Positions 55,668-64,000 of a DNA stretch of 64,000 bases are shown here, piece by piece; within the stretch, counting starts at the first letter, position 1; every line of letters starts with the position of its first letter. Under the pieces are notes generated by a model that was not told the DNA's origin, did not search any database, and was given only the letters and a program-made list of their open reading frames with translations. Source of the stretch: Rhodospirillaceae bacterium (lineage in GTDB: Bacteria; Pseudomonadota; Alphaproteobacteria; Rhodospirillales; UBA2165); assembly GCA_947467145.1 (NCBI GenBank), contig CANIGJ010000024.1, forward strand, positions 1 to 64,000, read 5' to 3'. Made by a program: the position numbers and the translations under genes.

Positions 55668-56932
55668 AGCGCTTCGATCTCAACCCCGCCCGGCCAGTCG
55701 GCCATCAAAGGCCGGAAGAGCTGCGGTAGGGCGATGACAGGATTCTCGCTGCGCTGCAGATCGATCACAAACAGGGCGCCGGGATTGTAATACTGGCGCA
55801 GCAAGTTCGGCCGCACCGCGTAGTTCAAGCCGGCGAGGTCCGCGCTATAGCTGTTCGCCCAGCCATGACGCTGCACATGCCAGATACTAGGCGCAGTCGG
55901 GAAATATTCCGCCGTCGGCTCGCACAGCACGATGAACTTGCGCGTCACGCGGCGCAGTTCGGCCAAGACAGCCCCCAGCTCGCGGCCGGATTGTTCGAGT
56001 GCGAAGGACGTAACCGTGAGATCGAAAGACTGATCGGGCACGTCGAGGCGCGCCATGCTCATTTCAGCGAACGATGCGGTCGAACCGGCAAGCTCCGCAT
56101 GCAAGCGGGCACTGTCGATGCGCGTCGGCGAGGAATCGGTGCCGAGCACGCGGGCATAGCGGCCGGACGCCGCCAGATAACAACTCAAGAACCCGCTGCC
56201 GCAACCGACTTCGAGAACGTCGTGCACGCCATTGATCGACAGCACGAAGTTCGCGATGGCGCGATGAAAATCCGGGCTTTGAACGATCGAGCCATCCAAG
56301 GCAATCAGGCGCGAAAACGGTGCGTCGTGCGCCTCGATCTGCAAGCCGTTGGTTAGCTGCGCCAAGTCCCGCGCCAGCCGGTATTGCGTATAGAGCGAGA
56401 CAGCGGGATCGGCCACGCCGAACGCCATCGGCTTGCCGAAATCGGCCGCCATCAGTTCGGCGGCCAGCCATTGATGCACACCGCGGATATAGTTTTGCTG
56501 ATCCGCCTTGGCGAGCGGCGTGATCCGCACCGGCCGTGGCCGAAAATCCGGACGGATATCCCGCTCCCAGCTCGCAATATCTTGCGTGCCGCCGTTTGCG
56601 TCGTAATAGGTCTTTTTCGCCGCCGGAATGAAACAGGCAATCGCGATCTCTTCACGGTCCAGCAGCGCCGCCGAGCCCATGACCAGAACCCGATCGAACG
56701 GCTGCGCCATCAGCGGACGCCACAGATCGCGGCTGCTTTCCATCCCGATAGCCGCGCCATAGCGCCTGGCATCCATGGCGAGGTCGGGCAACTCCGCCCC
56801 ATCCGGGCAAATCACGACAGGAGGAACGGTATCGGCGGCAGCGCGGCTGCGAAAGAAGCCCGCGATAGCCTGACGGACCTCGTCACGCGGGAGGCGAAGC
56901 AGGGATGCTGAAATGAAATAGAGGCTGCGCAT
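55664..56932 (-). CDS. class I SAM-dependent methyltransferase
   Basis: The 422-residue product has a C-terminal methyltransferase domain from about residue 230, with motif I DVLEVGCGSGFLSCYL, LGTDSS at the SAM-ribose acid and LTVTSFALEQSGREL at the post-motif region. The N-terminal 220 residues are unassigned (MRSLYFISASLLRLPRDEV). I chose the ATG at 56932 for its SLYFIS start; 56968 is the other option. The substrate is unknown. The stop overlaps the end of the split-barrel gene in convergent orientation. Confidence 0.82.
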   Translation of the reverse strand: MRSLYFISASLLRLPRDEVRQAIAGFFRSRAAADTVPPVVICPDGAELPDLAMDARRYGAAIGMESSRDLWRPLMAQPFDRVLVMGSAALLDREEIAIACFIPAAKKTYYDANGGTQDIASWERDIRPDFRPRPVRITPLAKADQQNYIRGVHQWLAAELMAADFGKPMAFGVADPAVSLYTQYRLARDLAQLTNGLQIEAHDAPFSRLIALDGSIVQSPDFHRAIANFVLSINGVHDVLEVGCGSGFLSCYLAASGRYARVLGTDSSPTRIDSARLHAELAGSTASFAEMSMARLDVPDQSFDLTVTSFALEQSGRELGAVLAELRRVTRKFIVLCEPTAEYFPTAPSIWHVQRHGWANSYSADLAGLNYAVRPNLLRQYYNPGALFVIDLQRSENPVIALPQLFRPLMADWPGGVEIEAL

Positions 56933-57000
56933 GGCGCGATGATGCGGCGGGTTGCCCGCACGCGCCACTGTTTTCCCTGAAACCGCGAGCGGAGGTTAGG

Positions 57001-57207
57001 TCAGGCGGCTTCTGAAGCCGTATCGTTCGAAGTCTGGCCGCGGAACGCCCAGGCCAACGGCTGCAGGCGAGTGGCGATCTCGTCGAAGACGGTCGCGAGT
57101 TGGAGATACTCGGACGCGACGTCCGGATCGATGCACAGGCCCGCAAACTTACGATTGGCTTCTGCCAGCTTGCGGTATTGTTCGGTGGTGAGAGGTGCTG
57201 TGTTCAT
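57001..57207 (-). CDS. small helical hypothetical protein
   Basis: The 68-residue product is predicted mainly helical: TTEQYRKLAEANRKFAGLC, then EYLQLATVFDEIATRLQPLA, with a polar tail. It lies 68 bases upstream of the methyltransferase gene on the same strand. I do not recognise the family. Codon composition and length fit a real gene. The following 182 bases to the RraA-family gene contain nothing I can name. Confidence 0.6.
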   Translation of the reverse strand: MNTAPLTTEQYRKLAEANRKFAGLCIDPDVASEYLQLATVFDEIATRLQPLAWAFRGQTSNDTASEAA

Positions 57208-57389
57208 GACCAGACAGTACCAATCCGCCCGCCGCCCCGAAATTGTGACTCAAGGAATCAAACTTGGGGTTCATGCAAATCGGGCTACGTATTGGCCTGC
57301 TTGGTAACCTCTTGTTAACCAGCCCATGCAGGTTGGGCGCGAATCAAAGATATTGTGGCCCTGATCCGCGCCCCCGCAAAAGCTGGTCC

Positions 57390-58040
57390 TTATTTGCGGA
57401 CGATCTTCTTCTTGCCCAGGATGGCCGCCAGCTCCGTCATCGGTGCCTGCGACGCAATCGCACGCTCCTGCTGACCTTCCAGATCTTCAAGCTCTTCGGC
57501 CTGGAACAGCACCTCGGCCGCGCGCCGACCGGGCACCACGACGATGCCGTCGCCATCGCCCAACAGCACGTCGCCGCTATGCACCTGGGCACCGGCGCAA
57601 TTGATCACCGTATCGGTGGCGATGAATTCGATCTCGACCGGCGGTCGCGTGCCGCTGCCGGCGGCGAAGCACGGGATTTCCAGCTCGGCCAATTGGTCGG
57701 CGTCACGCGCCATCGAATCGCTGACCACGCCGGCGAGCTTCGCGAAAAGCGCCGCGTGCGCCATGTTCTCGCCGTACATCCAGCTTTTGGCGCCACCGGT
57801 ACCGAACACGACGATATCGCCCGGCTCCAACGAGCGCATGAAGGCATAGATGTTGAACTTCGGCCCGTCGTCGCCACGGCGCGGACCGTACTGCACGGTG
57901 CGCGCGCGCCCGGCCATCTTCACATCGCGACGGAACGGCCGTATGCCGTCCATGAAGCCGGACAGGCCGAGGCGGCCCAACGCGTCGCAGATCACACCGG
58001 TCGGCAAGGCGCCCAGGCGGGCAATGGTATCGTCGCTCAT
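57390..58040 (-). CDS. RraA-family protein (HMG/CHA aldolase-like)
   Basis: The 216-residue RraA-like protein has DALGRLGLSGFMDGIRP, GRARTVQYGP, DIVVFGTGG and the active-site segment GENMAHAALFAKLAGVVSD followed by MARD. Family members include 4-hydroxy-4-methyl-2-oxoglutarate aldolases of aromatic degradation and the RNase E regulator RraA. In this ABC importer/aldolase neighbourhood the aldolase-type role is favoured. It is 21 bases downstream of the ATPase gene. Confidence 0.88.
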   Translation of the reverse strand: MSDDTIARLGALPTGVICDALGRLGLSGFMDGIRPFRRDVKMAGRARTVQYGPRRGDDGPKFNIYAFMRSLEPGDIVVFGTGGAKSWMYGENMAHAALFAKLAGVVSDSMARDADQLAELEIPCFAAGSGTRPPVEIEFIATDTVINCAGAQVHSGDVLLGDGDGIVVVPGRRAAEVLFQAEELEDLEGQQERAIASQAPMTELAAILGKKKIVRK

Positions 58041-58061
58041 GGTTTCTCTACTCCGTAATTT

Positions 58062-59156
58062 TTAGCGGCTGATGGCCCAGGCGGCGCCCGGCTCGACACG
58101 AAGGGCGATGGTGTCGCCCACCTTGATGTGCGCCAACGACGACAGATCGACATTGAGCGGGCCCGCCGGGCTGTCGATGGTCACCGAGCAATGCGCACCG
58201 CGGAAGATCGTCTCGACGACCTTGCCGCTCAATTGAATGTCCTTCGGCACATCGCGGGCGTCAGCGAGCGCGAAATGCTCCGACCGGATCATGACGTGGA
58301 TCGTAGCACCCGCCTCGTACGCCTGCGCAGCATGGCACACGCCGGCCCAGCCGGTCCCTTGAACATTCAACAGGAAACGACCGTCGCCTTCGGCACGGCA
58401 AGCCGTGACCTTGGCTTCGAGGATATTCGGTACGCCGAAGAACGCCGCGACAGCGCGGCTTTGCGGCCGTAGATACACATCCTGCGGCGAGCCGGTTTGC
58501 AGGATGTGGCCGTTCTGCATAACGACAACGCGATCGGACAGCGCCATCGCCTCGGCCTGATCGTGCGTGACGTAAAGCGTGGTTAGGCCCAGACGCTTCT
58601 GCAACGCACGGAACTCATCGCCCATCTGAGCGCGCAGCCGAGCATCCAAATTGCTGAGCGGTTCGTCGAGCAGCAACACGCTGGGCTCGAACACCAGCGC
58701 GCGCGCGATGGCGACGCGCTGCTGCTGGCCGCCCGACAAGGCCGGCGCCGGGCGCTGCGCATAAGGCTCCATCTCGACCAGGCGGAGCGCCTTGGCGACG
58801 CGTTCGTCGATCTCGGCGCGGCTGCGGCGGCGGATGCGCAAGGGATAGGCGACGTTGTCGAACACCGTCATGTGCGGCCAGATCGCATAGGACTGGAACA
58901 CCATGCCGAGGCCGCGCCGTTCGGGCGCGAGGAAGAAATTCTCGGCAGCATCGCTGACCACGCGGCCGTCGATGCTGATGCGTCCGCCGGTGTTGCGCTC
59001 AAGCCCGGCAACCATGCGGAGCGTCGTCGTCTTGCCGCAGCCGCTTGGGCCCAGCAGGGTGACGAATTCACCGTCTTCGACCCTGAGGTCGATCGCGTCG
59101 ACCGCGACAACCTCGCCGAAATGGCGGCTGATCTTTTCGATAAGGATAGCTGACAT
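58062..59156 (-). CDS. ABC transporter ATP-binding protein (PotA/FbpC-type)
   Basis: The 364-residue ATPase has Walker A GPSGCGKTTTLRM, Q-loop VFQSYAIWPHMT, signature LSGGQQQRVAIARAL, Walker B VLLLDEPLSNLDA and switch His in YVTHDQAEAMAL. A C-terminal TOBE domain (about 265-355) is typical of polyamine/iron/thiosulfate importers. It energises the adjacent permease and binding protein. Spacing to the permease gene is 4 bases. Confidence 0.95.
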   Translation of the reverse strand: MSAILIEKISRHFGEVVAVDAIDLRVEDGEFVTLLGPSGCGKTTTLRMVAGLERNTGGRISIDGRVVSDAAENFFLAPERRGLGMVFQSYAIWPHMTVFDNVAYPLRIRRRSRAEIDERVAKALRLVEMEPYAQRPAPALSGGQQQRVAIARALVFEPSVLLLDEPLSNLDARLRAQMGDEFRALQKRLGLTTLYVTHDQAEAMALSDRVVVMQNGHILQTGSPQDVYLRPQSRAVAAFFGVPNILEAKVTACRAEGDGRFLLNVQGTGWAGVCHAAQAYEAGATIHVMIRSEHFALADARDVPKDIQLSGKVVETIFRGAHCSVTIDSPAGPLNVDLSSLAHIKVGDTIALRVEPGAAWAISR

Positions 59157-59160
59157 TGGT

Positions 59161-60858
59161 TTAAGCCATACCGATACGACGATTGAGGAAGCGCAGTTGC
59201 ACAGCGCGGAACAGCACGACGAGGATCATCATCATGAGGCCGATGACGCTGACCTGCTCGGCGGCACCATTCGTCCACAGTTTTAGAAGCACAACAGAAA
59301 GGACCTCCGAGCCGACCGAATAGAGCAGAACGGACGCCGACAATTCGCGCATGATGCCGAAGAAGGTGAGGATCCAACCGACCGCGAAGGACGGCCAGGC
59401 TAGCGCCACGATGATGCGCCAGAAGGTCTGGAACCACGACCCGCCATGCACGCGTGAGCATTCTTCCAGGTCATACCCGAGCTGCGCATAGGCGCCGTTC
59501 ATCACGCGCACCGAGACCGGCGTGCCAAGCGCCACGTAAGCCAACAACAGCGCCCAGATGGTGCCGTAAATCGGGATCGAATGCGGCAGGATGGCGAACG
59601 CCCACAAGAATCCGACGCCCAGCACCATGCCGGGCATCATCCACGGCAGCCAGGCGATGGCGTCGATCAGGCGACGCCCGCGCCAAGTCGTACGCGCCGA
59701 AACGTAAGCAACGATACTGCCGAGCACCATGGTCGCGGTGGCGCCTAAGAAACCGAGCAGCATGGTGTTGCGGAAACCGCGCCAGAAATCGGAATTCTTA
59801 AAGACTGACTGGTAATGATCGAGCGTCAGCATATCGGCGCTATAGAAGCCCATATAGCGGAAGAACGATCCGATCAGCAGCTGGCCGATGGGCAACACGA
59901 CAGTGACGAAGAAGAACAAGATACAGAAACCGAACGTCACCCAGCGCCACGCACCGAGGCGCATCACATTGGGCGTATAGCCCTTCCCCGTCACGGTGGT
60001 GAAGGTGCGACCGCGCAGGATGCGCCACTGCACCAACACCAGCAGGAACAGGAATGCGAGGATCGTGAAACTGAGCGCGGTGGCATATTGATAGTCCGGT
60101 CCCTGGCGCTGATTGATCGCGTTATAGATCTCGGTCGTGATGACCGTGATGCCGACCGGCGTGCCGAAGAACAGCGCGGATTCGAACGATTCAATACCGC
60201 GCACGAAACTGAGAATGAACGAGCTGGTCAGCGCCGGCATCATCAAGATCAACGTGATCGAGCGGAAAGTGCGCAACTTCGACGCGCCCGACATGCGGCT
60301 CGATTCCTCCAAGGACGGATCCATGGCACGGAAGATATCGACGATGAAGAGGAACAGGAACGGTATCGAATATTGCATCATGTGCCAGACGATGCCGGCA
60401 TAGGAATAGACGTTGATCGGTGACGACGTCGATCCCGTCACCGCCTTCCAGACCTGATTGATCAATCCGACCTGCGGGTTGCCGAGCATGCCCCATGACA
60501 TCGCCGTCACGATCGGCGGGATGAAGAAGGGAAGTGTGATCAGCACCTCCAAGGTGCCGCGCCAGGGCGTATCGGTGCGCGCGACGATCCAGGCCAACAG
60601 GACGGCCAAGCCGAGCGCCAGGACCGTTTTGACGAAGGCGAGCGCGATCGTGTTGAAAACGACGCTCGCATCGTGCGCCGAAAAAATCTTGGCGTAGCCG
60701 ACGAGATTGAATTCGCCCGGCGTTCCGGGCGGCGTTGAATGCAGGCTGCCGTACAGCAGCATCGCCAGCGGATAGGCCGCCAGAAACCCCAGGATGAGCA
60801 GAAGGACGCCGACGCCGAGGAGAGGCCCCGGCGCCGGCTTATAACGGCCTAGACGCAT
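59161..60858 (-). CDS. ABC transporter permease, fused two-domain (FbpB-type)
   Basis: The 565-residue permease holds two BPD_transp_1 units of about six helices each. EAA loops are seen in ESSRMSGASKLRTFRSITL (first half) and ECSRVHGGSWFQTFWRIIVA (second half). This fusion occurs in ferric-iron and phosphonate/organic-acid importers. The cargo is decided by the binding protein (see there). It starts one base from the binding-protein gene on the same strand. Confidence 0.95.
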   Translation of the reverse strand: MRLGRYKPAPGPLLGVGVLLLILGFLAAYPLAMLLYGSLHSTPPGTPGEFNLVGYAKIFSAHDASVVFNTIALAFVKTVLALGLAVLLAWIVARTDTPWRGTLEVLITLPFFIPPIVTAMSWGMLGNPQVGLINQVWKAVTGSTSSPINVYSYAGIVWHMMQYSIPFLFLFIVDIFRAMDPSLEESSRMSGASKLRTFRSITLILMMPALTSSFILSFVRGIESFESALFFGTPVGITVITTEIYNAINQRQGPDYQYATALSFTILAFLFLLVLVQWRILRGRTFTTVTGKGYTPNVMRLGAWRWVTFGFCILFFFVTVVLPIGQLLIGSFFRYMGFYSADMLTLDHYQSVFKNSDFWRGFRNTMLLGFLGATATMVLGSIVAYVSARTTWRGRRLIDAIAWLPWMMPGMVLGVGFLWAFAILPHSIPIYGTIWALLLAYVALGTPVSVRVMNGAYAQLGYDLEECSRVHGGSWFQTFWRIIVALAWPSFAVGWILTFFGIMRELSASVLLYSVGSEVLSVVLLKLWTNGAAEQVSVIGLMMMILVVLFRAVQLRFLNRRIGMA

Positions 60859-60859
60859 A

Positions 60860-61897
60860 TTATTTGAAGATCTGCTCGAGGATCGGGATGGCCTTCTGCA
60901 GGCGATCCTCGGTCATGATGTCGAACAGCTTGCCGTGCATGAGCGGCTTGAGCTCTTCCGGCAACGTCGTCGAAACCTTGCCGGTCACGCTCGTGTAACC
61001 GAGATCGGCGAAGTTCGTCTGCACCTCGTCGCCCAGCATGTAGTTCACGAACAGCTTGGCGGCATTGGGGTGCGGCGCGCCGGTCAACATGCCGACCATC
61101 TGCGAGCTGTAGGTTTTGCCTTCCGTCGGCACGATGCCTTTGATCGGCAGGCCCTTCAGATTGAAGGTCTCGCTGACGATGAAGGGCGCGTAGATCGCGA
61201 ACTCGCCGCGCGCGAGGCGCTGATGCGCGATCGTGTATTGGTCGGAGAACGTGACCTGCTGCGCCTTGAACTTCTCGACCCATTCGCGGCCGAACTTCTC
61301 GAGGAAGATCGCCATGCTCGCCTGACCGCCGCCATTGCTGAGCGGGTTATCGTAGATGATCTTGCCCTTCCATTTCGGATCGAGCAGATCCTGCCAGCTT
61401 TTCGGCTCGTCGGCCGGCTTCACCAGATTGGTGTTCACCGCGATCGCCCAGCTCGTGGGATTCGTCGGCACGATCTTGTCGGTGTGGTTGAACGGGGGAT
61501 CCATGAACGGCGAGATCAGCTTGGCCACATTCGGCAGCGGACCGTGATCCTGCACGTCGCCCGCCATTGTCTGGCCGATGGCCGTCGATAGGCCGTTGAT
61601 CAGCACGTCGCCGATATTGCGGTTGAACGAACGCTCGGTGCGCACGCGCTCGCGGATTTCCGCGCCACGGCCGATCAGGATTTCGACTGGGATGCCGTAA
61701 GCCTTTTCGAACAGTTCGACCGCGCGCTTAAAGCTGTTGGGCGCGGCACCGCTATAGACGACGACCTTGCCTTCTTTCTTCGCCGCCGCGACCACCTGGT
61801 CCCATTCGGCGGCCGATTGCGCATGCGCCGCGGTGCCGATCAGGGTCAGCGCCAAGGCGCCGGCCCACATCCCCAAGATTTTCCCCAATTTACTCAT
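60860..61897 (-). CDS. ABC transporter substrate-binding protein (FbpA/AfuA-like fold)
   Basis: The 345-residue protein has a Sec signal peptide (MSKLGKILGMWAGALALTLI, cleavage after AHA) and a class II binding-protein fold (EWDQVVAAAKKEGKVVVYSG, ending KAIPILEQIF). FbpA-type iron binders have a double-Tyr ligand pair, and I see no such YY pair here, so an organic anion is the likelier cargo. It sits between the aldolase and permease genes. Confidence 0.93.
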   Translation of the reverse strand: MSKLGKILGMWAGALALTLIGTAAHAQSAAEWDQVVAAAKKEGKVVVYSGAAPNSFKRAVELFEKAYGIPVEILIGRGAEIRERVRTERSFNRNIGDVLINGLSTAIGQTMAGDVQDHGPLPNVAKLISPFMDPPFNHTDKIVPTNPTSWAIAVNTNLVKPADEPKSWQDLLDPKWKGKIIYDNPLSNGGGQASMAIFLEKFGREWVEKFKAQQVTFSDQYTIAHQRLARGEFAIYAPFIVSETFNLKGLPIKGIVPTEGKTYSSQMVGMLTGAPHPNAAKLFVNYMLGDEVQTNFADLGYTSVTGKVSTTLPEELKPLMHGKLFDIMTEDRLQKAIPILEQIFK

Positions 61898-61908
61898 AAC
61901 GCTCTCCC

Positions 61909-62778
61909 TTAACCCTTTGTCCGCTTGGACAATTTCAATCCCTTGTCGAGCGCAGCAAGGCTGCGCGTCGGCGACGGCATCAGATAGTCGTAACCCTCTG
62001 CCAGTGCGGCCTCGATATTTGCCGCATCGACCTGCGGCCTGCCAACCATGACGCCGTGCTTTTTGCAGATGGCGCGAATTTCCGCCGTGGCGGAAGTAAC
62101 CTTCTCGTGCTCGTATTGGCGCGGCACACCCAGCACGCGCGACAGATCCCCTTGGCCGATGAGGATCATTCCGATGCCCGGCACGTTGCGCAGCATGGCG
62201 TCTAGATTCTCGATGCCATCGACATCCTCGATCATCAGGACGGCGAGAATCTCGCCGTTGGGATCAAGCGGCCAGACGTCGGCACGGTCGTAATAATCGT
62301 TCAGCGAGATGCCCCAATAGCGTGCGGCCGCACTCGGGCTATCGCCGCGCAGGCCGGCAGGCTCGTAATTGGGCGAACCTTTAGGGCGCGGATAACGGCA
62401 AGCCGCAACCGCCGCACGGGCCTCGTCGAGGGTGGCGATATGCGGCCACACCACTCCGTAGCAGCCCATATCGAGGGCCTGCTTGGCCAGGAACTGATTC
62501 ATTTCGCTGCCGTTGGCCGGTACGCGCACGAACGGCGTGACGGTCGATGCGACCGAGCCCGAATCGGCAATTATCTTGCGGTTGAGCAGATATTGCAGCG
62601 AATCGCGCAGCGCCAATGCGTCCCAGGGCTGATGCTCCATTTCGAACACCACGTTGTCGTAAGCGGTATCGCTGTAGGAGAGCGCGGTCCCCGTATCGGC
62701 GGTCGCAAAGCTCGCAAACGCCGGGACTTTCGCCTCGAACGCACGGATGACGGAATTCAGGCGCAGCCGTTCGGCCAT
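61909..62778 (-). CDS. HpcH/HpaI-family aldolase
   Basis: The 289-residue class II aldolase has FEMEHQPWDALALRDSLQYL, MGCYGVVWPHIATLDEARAA, VLMIEDVDGIENLD and LIGQGDLSRVLGVPRQ. Family members cleave 4-hydroxy-2-oxo acids to pyruvate and an aldehyde or acid. I chose ATG 62778; a far longer in-frame reading extends across the divergent promoter into the next gene and is not credible. It heads the minus-strand importer operon with the RraA-family gene at its end, suggesting two aldolase-type steps. Confidence 0.9.
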   Translation of the reverse strand: MAERLRLNSVIRAFEAKVPAFASFATADTGTALSYSDTAYDNVVFEMEHQPWDALALRDSLQYLLNRKIIADSGSVASTVTPFVRVPANGSEMNQFLAKQALDMGCYGVVWPHIATLDEARAAVAACRYPRPKGSPNYEPAGLRGDSPSAAARYWGISLNDYYDRADVWPLDPNGEILAVLMIEDVDGIENLDAMLRNVPGIGMILIGQGDLSRVLGVPRQYEHEKVTSATAEIRAICKKHGVMVGRPQVDAANIEAALAEGYDYLMPSPTRSLAALDKGLKLSKRTKG

Positions 62779-62791
62779 ACTAGCCCCCCTT

Positions 62792-62812
62792 ATTAATTCG
62801 CCCATTAATTCG
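62792..62812. repeat. direct repeat in the divergent promoter region
   Basis: The 9-base unit ATTAATTCG occurs at 62792-62800 and 62804-62812, one helical turn apart, 14 bases upstream of the aldolase start. It could be an operator for the divergent genes. No regulator gene lies beside it. Confidence 0.35.
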
Positions 62813-63000
62813 ATTGAGTGGAAGTATTCCCATCCGCAGGGCCTTTGGAAAGCTGCGATTTGGGCCAAAACGTCTACTTTTAGGAGTTTTTCCCGGGGCT
62901 TGCCCAAGCCTTTTCTATCGCTGTGCGCTGGCCTAGCATCCGGGCAACTTTTCATATCCCAGTTAACGAGCGCGCGAACGCCCGAATGCGGAGACACCCG

Positions 63001-64000
63001 ATGCAAACCGATTACAAAATCATCTCCTTCGACGATCATCTTGATCTGAGCTATCTGCCGGGCGATTTTTGGACCCGGCGCATGAGCAATGCGCTCGGCG
63101 ATCGCGCACCCCATATCGAAGACCGCGACGGCAATCCGGTCTGGGTGTGCGACGGCAAGGTTTGGGGCAGTTCGCGCAGCAAGCTCAAGGGCGACGGCAA
63201 GAAGCCGCCGCTCGGCTCGACCGTCACCGCGTTCGACCGCGCCGGCATGACCGACTACAGCCAGATGCGTCCCGGCAACGCCAAGCTCCGTCTCGAAGAT
63301 ATGGATCGTGACGGGGTGTATTCGCATGTCATCTACGGCCCGGTGTTCTCCATCCATGTCGACGATGCGAAGCTGCGCGACGATTGCTACGCGGTCTATA
63401 ACGACTCGCTGCAGGATTTCTGCTCCGCCGCACCGGACCGCCTGCTCGGCGTGCCGATGCTGCCGCCGATCCCGGAAGCCGCCACGGCCGAGCTGTATCG
63501 CCTCGCTAAGCGCGGCGGCGTGCGTCAGGCCAATCTGCAGATCGCGGAAGCCAACCTGCGCCTGAACGATCCGGCGTGGGAGCCGTTCTTCAACGCGCTG
63601 GAAGAGACCGGCATCATCTTGTCGTTCCACATCGCCGTGTTCGGCACCAAACCGAACGATCCGGCCTTCGGCAAACCGGCGAGCGCCTTCACCTCGACGA
63701 AGGCCTTCATCGCGCAATTCCTCGAACCGTTCGTCGATCTGTTCGCCTGGGGCATCCTGGAACGCCATCCGAAGATGAAGATCGTCATGGCCGAAGTCGG
63801 CCTCGGCTGGCTGCCGTGGGTCGTCCAGGAACTCGATACGCGCTTCGACCGTCTTTATGAGGCCGAGGAATTCTGGAAAAGCAAAGGCGGCATCAACCTC
63901 AAGGTGAAGCCGAGCGAGCTGTTCAAGCGCCAGATTTTCGCGTCCTTCCAAGATGACGAAGTCGCGATGCACCTGATCCCGTTCTTCGGCGAGGACAACG
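63001..64000 (+). CDS. amidohydrolase (ACMSD-like), cut by window end
   Basis: The ATG at 63001 is preceded by GCGGAGA. At least 333 residues are visible and the reading frame is open to position 64000. The N-terminus IISFDDHLDL gives the metal-binding Asp-x-His region. LSFHIAVFG, MAEVGLGWLPWVVQELD and FASFQDDEVAMH match amidohydrolase_2 proteins, although the usual His in the GHxGE-like segment reads AEVG. It is divergent from the aldolase/importer operon and may act on the imported compound. The C-terminus lies outside the window. Confidence 0.85.
   Translation, partial: MQTDYKIISFDDHLDLSYLPGDFWTRRMSNALGDRAPHIEDRDGNPVWVCDGKVWGSSRSKLKGDGKKPPLGSTVTAFDRAGMTDYSQMRPGNAKLRLEDMDRDGVYSHVIYGPVFSIHVDDAKLRDDCYAVYNDSLQDFCSAAPDRLLGVPMLPPIPEAATAELYRLAKRGGVRQANLQIAEANLRLNDPAWEPFFNALEETGIILSFHIAVFGTKPNDPAFGKPASAFTSTKAFIAQFLEPFVDLFAWGILERHPKMKIVMAEVGLGWLPWVVQELDTRFDRLYEAEEFWKSKGGINLKVKPSELFKRQIFASFQDDEVAMHLIPFFGEDN

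Noticed and set aside
58062..61897. Ferric iron ABC transporter (fbpABC)
   Set aside because: The fold and permease fusion fit, but the binding protein lacks an evident double-Tyr iron site and the neighbours are aldolases, so I left the cargo open.
61909..63972. Reading of the HpcH/HpaI aldolase as a 687-residue fusion starting at 63972
   Set aside because: The extension is antisense to the divergent amidohydrolase gene and crosses its promoter. The family N-terminus begins at 62778.

Overview
The window is GC-rich chromosomal DNA from an alphaproteobacterium, most likely Rhodospirillales-like. Support for this: the gene order pyrB, pyrC-like, plsY, dprA, topA, rnr; hisZ followed by purA; a DivK-type single-domain response regulator; GatCAB; a CsbD gene behind an EcfG-type promoter; and a UrtABCDE transporter joined to a complete urease cluster. 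No rRNA, CRISPR array or insertion sequence was seen. Species cannot be named from the sequence alone.

Layout. Positions 1-1.8 kb are the end of an integrated element (small ORF, excisionase-like HTH, tyrosine integrase) abutting a tRNA-Glu(CTC) gene. From 2 to 12.8 kb there are housekeeping genes: fumC, csbD, a JAMM peptidase, an RluD-type pseudouridine synthase, a large tail-anchored pseudokinase, purA, hisZ and a glycosyltransferase. From 13 to 25.4 kb come a Crp-family regulator with divK, rpmG, an S41 protease, then rnr, topA, dprA, plsY, a pyrC-like gene, pyrB and ruvX on the minus strand. From 25.5 to 37.4 kb lie an HpcH-type aldolase and a nitrogen-scavenging unit: a sigma-54 promoter, urtABCDE, ureDABCEFG and a 76-residue HupE/UreJ-like mini-protein. 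Class Ia ribonucleotide reductase nrdAB (37.8-40.9 kb) follows, behind a structured leader and two NrdR-box-like sites.

From 40.9 to 47.6 kb six minus-strand catabolic genes (flavoprotein, SDR, crotonase-fold enzyme, MmgE/PrpD, alpha/beta hydrolase, second MmgE/PrpD) look like one uncharacterised pathway. GatCAB plus a 47-residue membrane protein run from 47.7 to 51.1 kb. The remainder holds a PH-domain protein, a gamma-resorcylate-decarboxylase-like amidohydrolase, a fused TctA-TctB permease, tRNA-Ser(GCT), an FMN split-barrel protein behind a Shine-Dalgarno-sequestering hairpin, a methyltransferase, and a minus-strand module (HpcH/HpaI aldolase, binding-protein ABC importer, RraA-family protein) divergent from a second amidohydrolase cut by the window end.

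How the parts fit: the urt/ure block imports urea and hydrolyses it to ammonia, with the sigma-54 promoter suggesting control by nitrogen status. The 41-47 kb operon, the TctAB permease and the 57-64 kb module together suggest a bacterium that lives on organic acids and possibly aromatic carboxylates. The best candidates for undescribed biology are the pseudokinase, the mini-UreJ protein, the 57-64 kb importer/aldolase module, the six-gene operon with an SDR lacking its catalytic Tyr/Lys, and the RNA structures before nrdA and the split-barrel gene.
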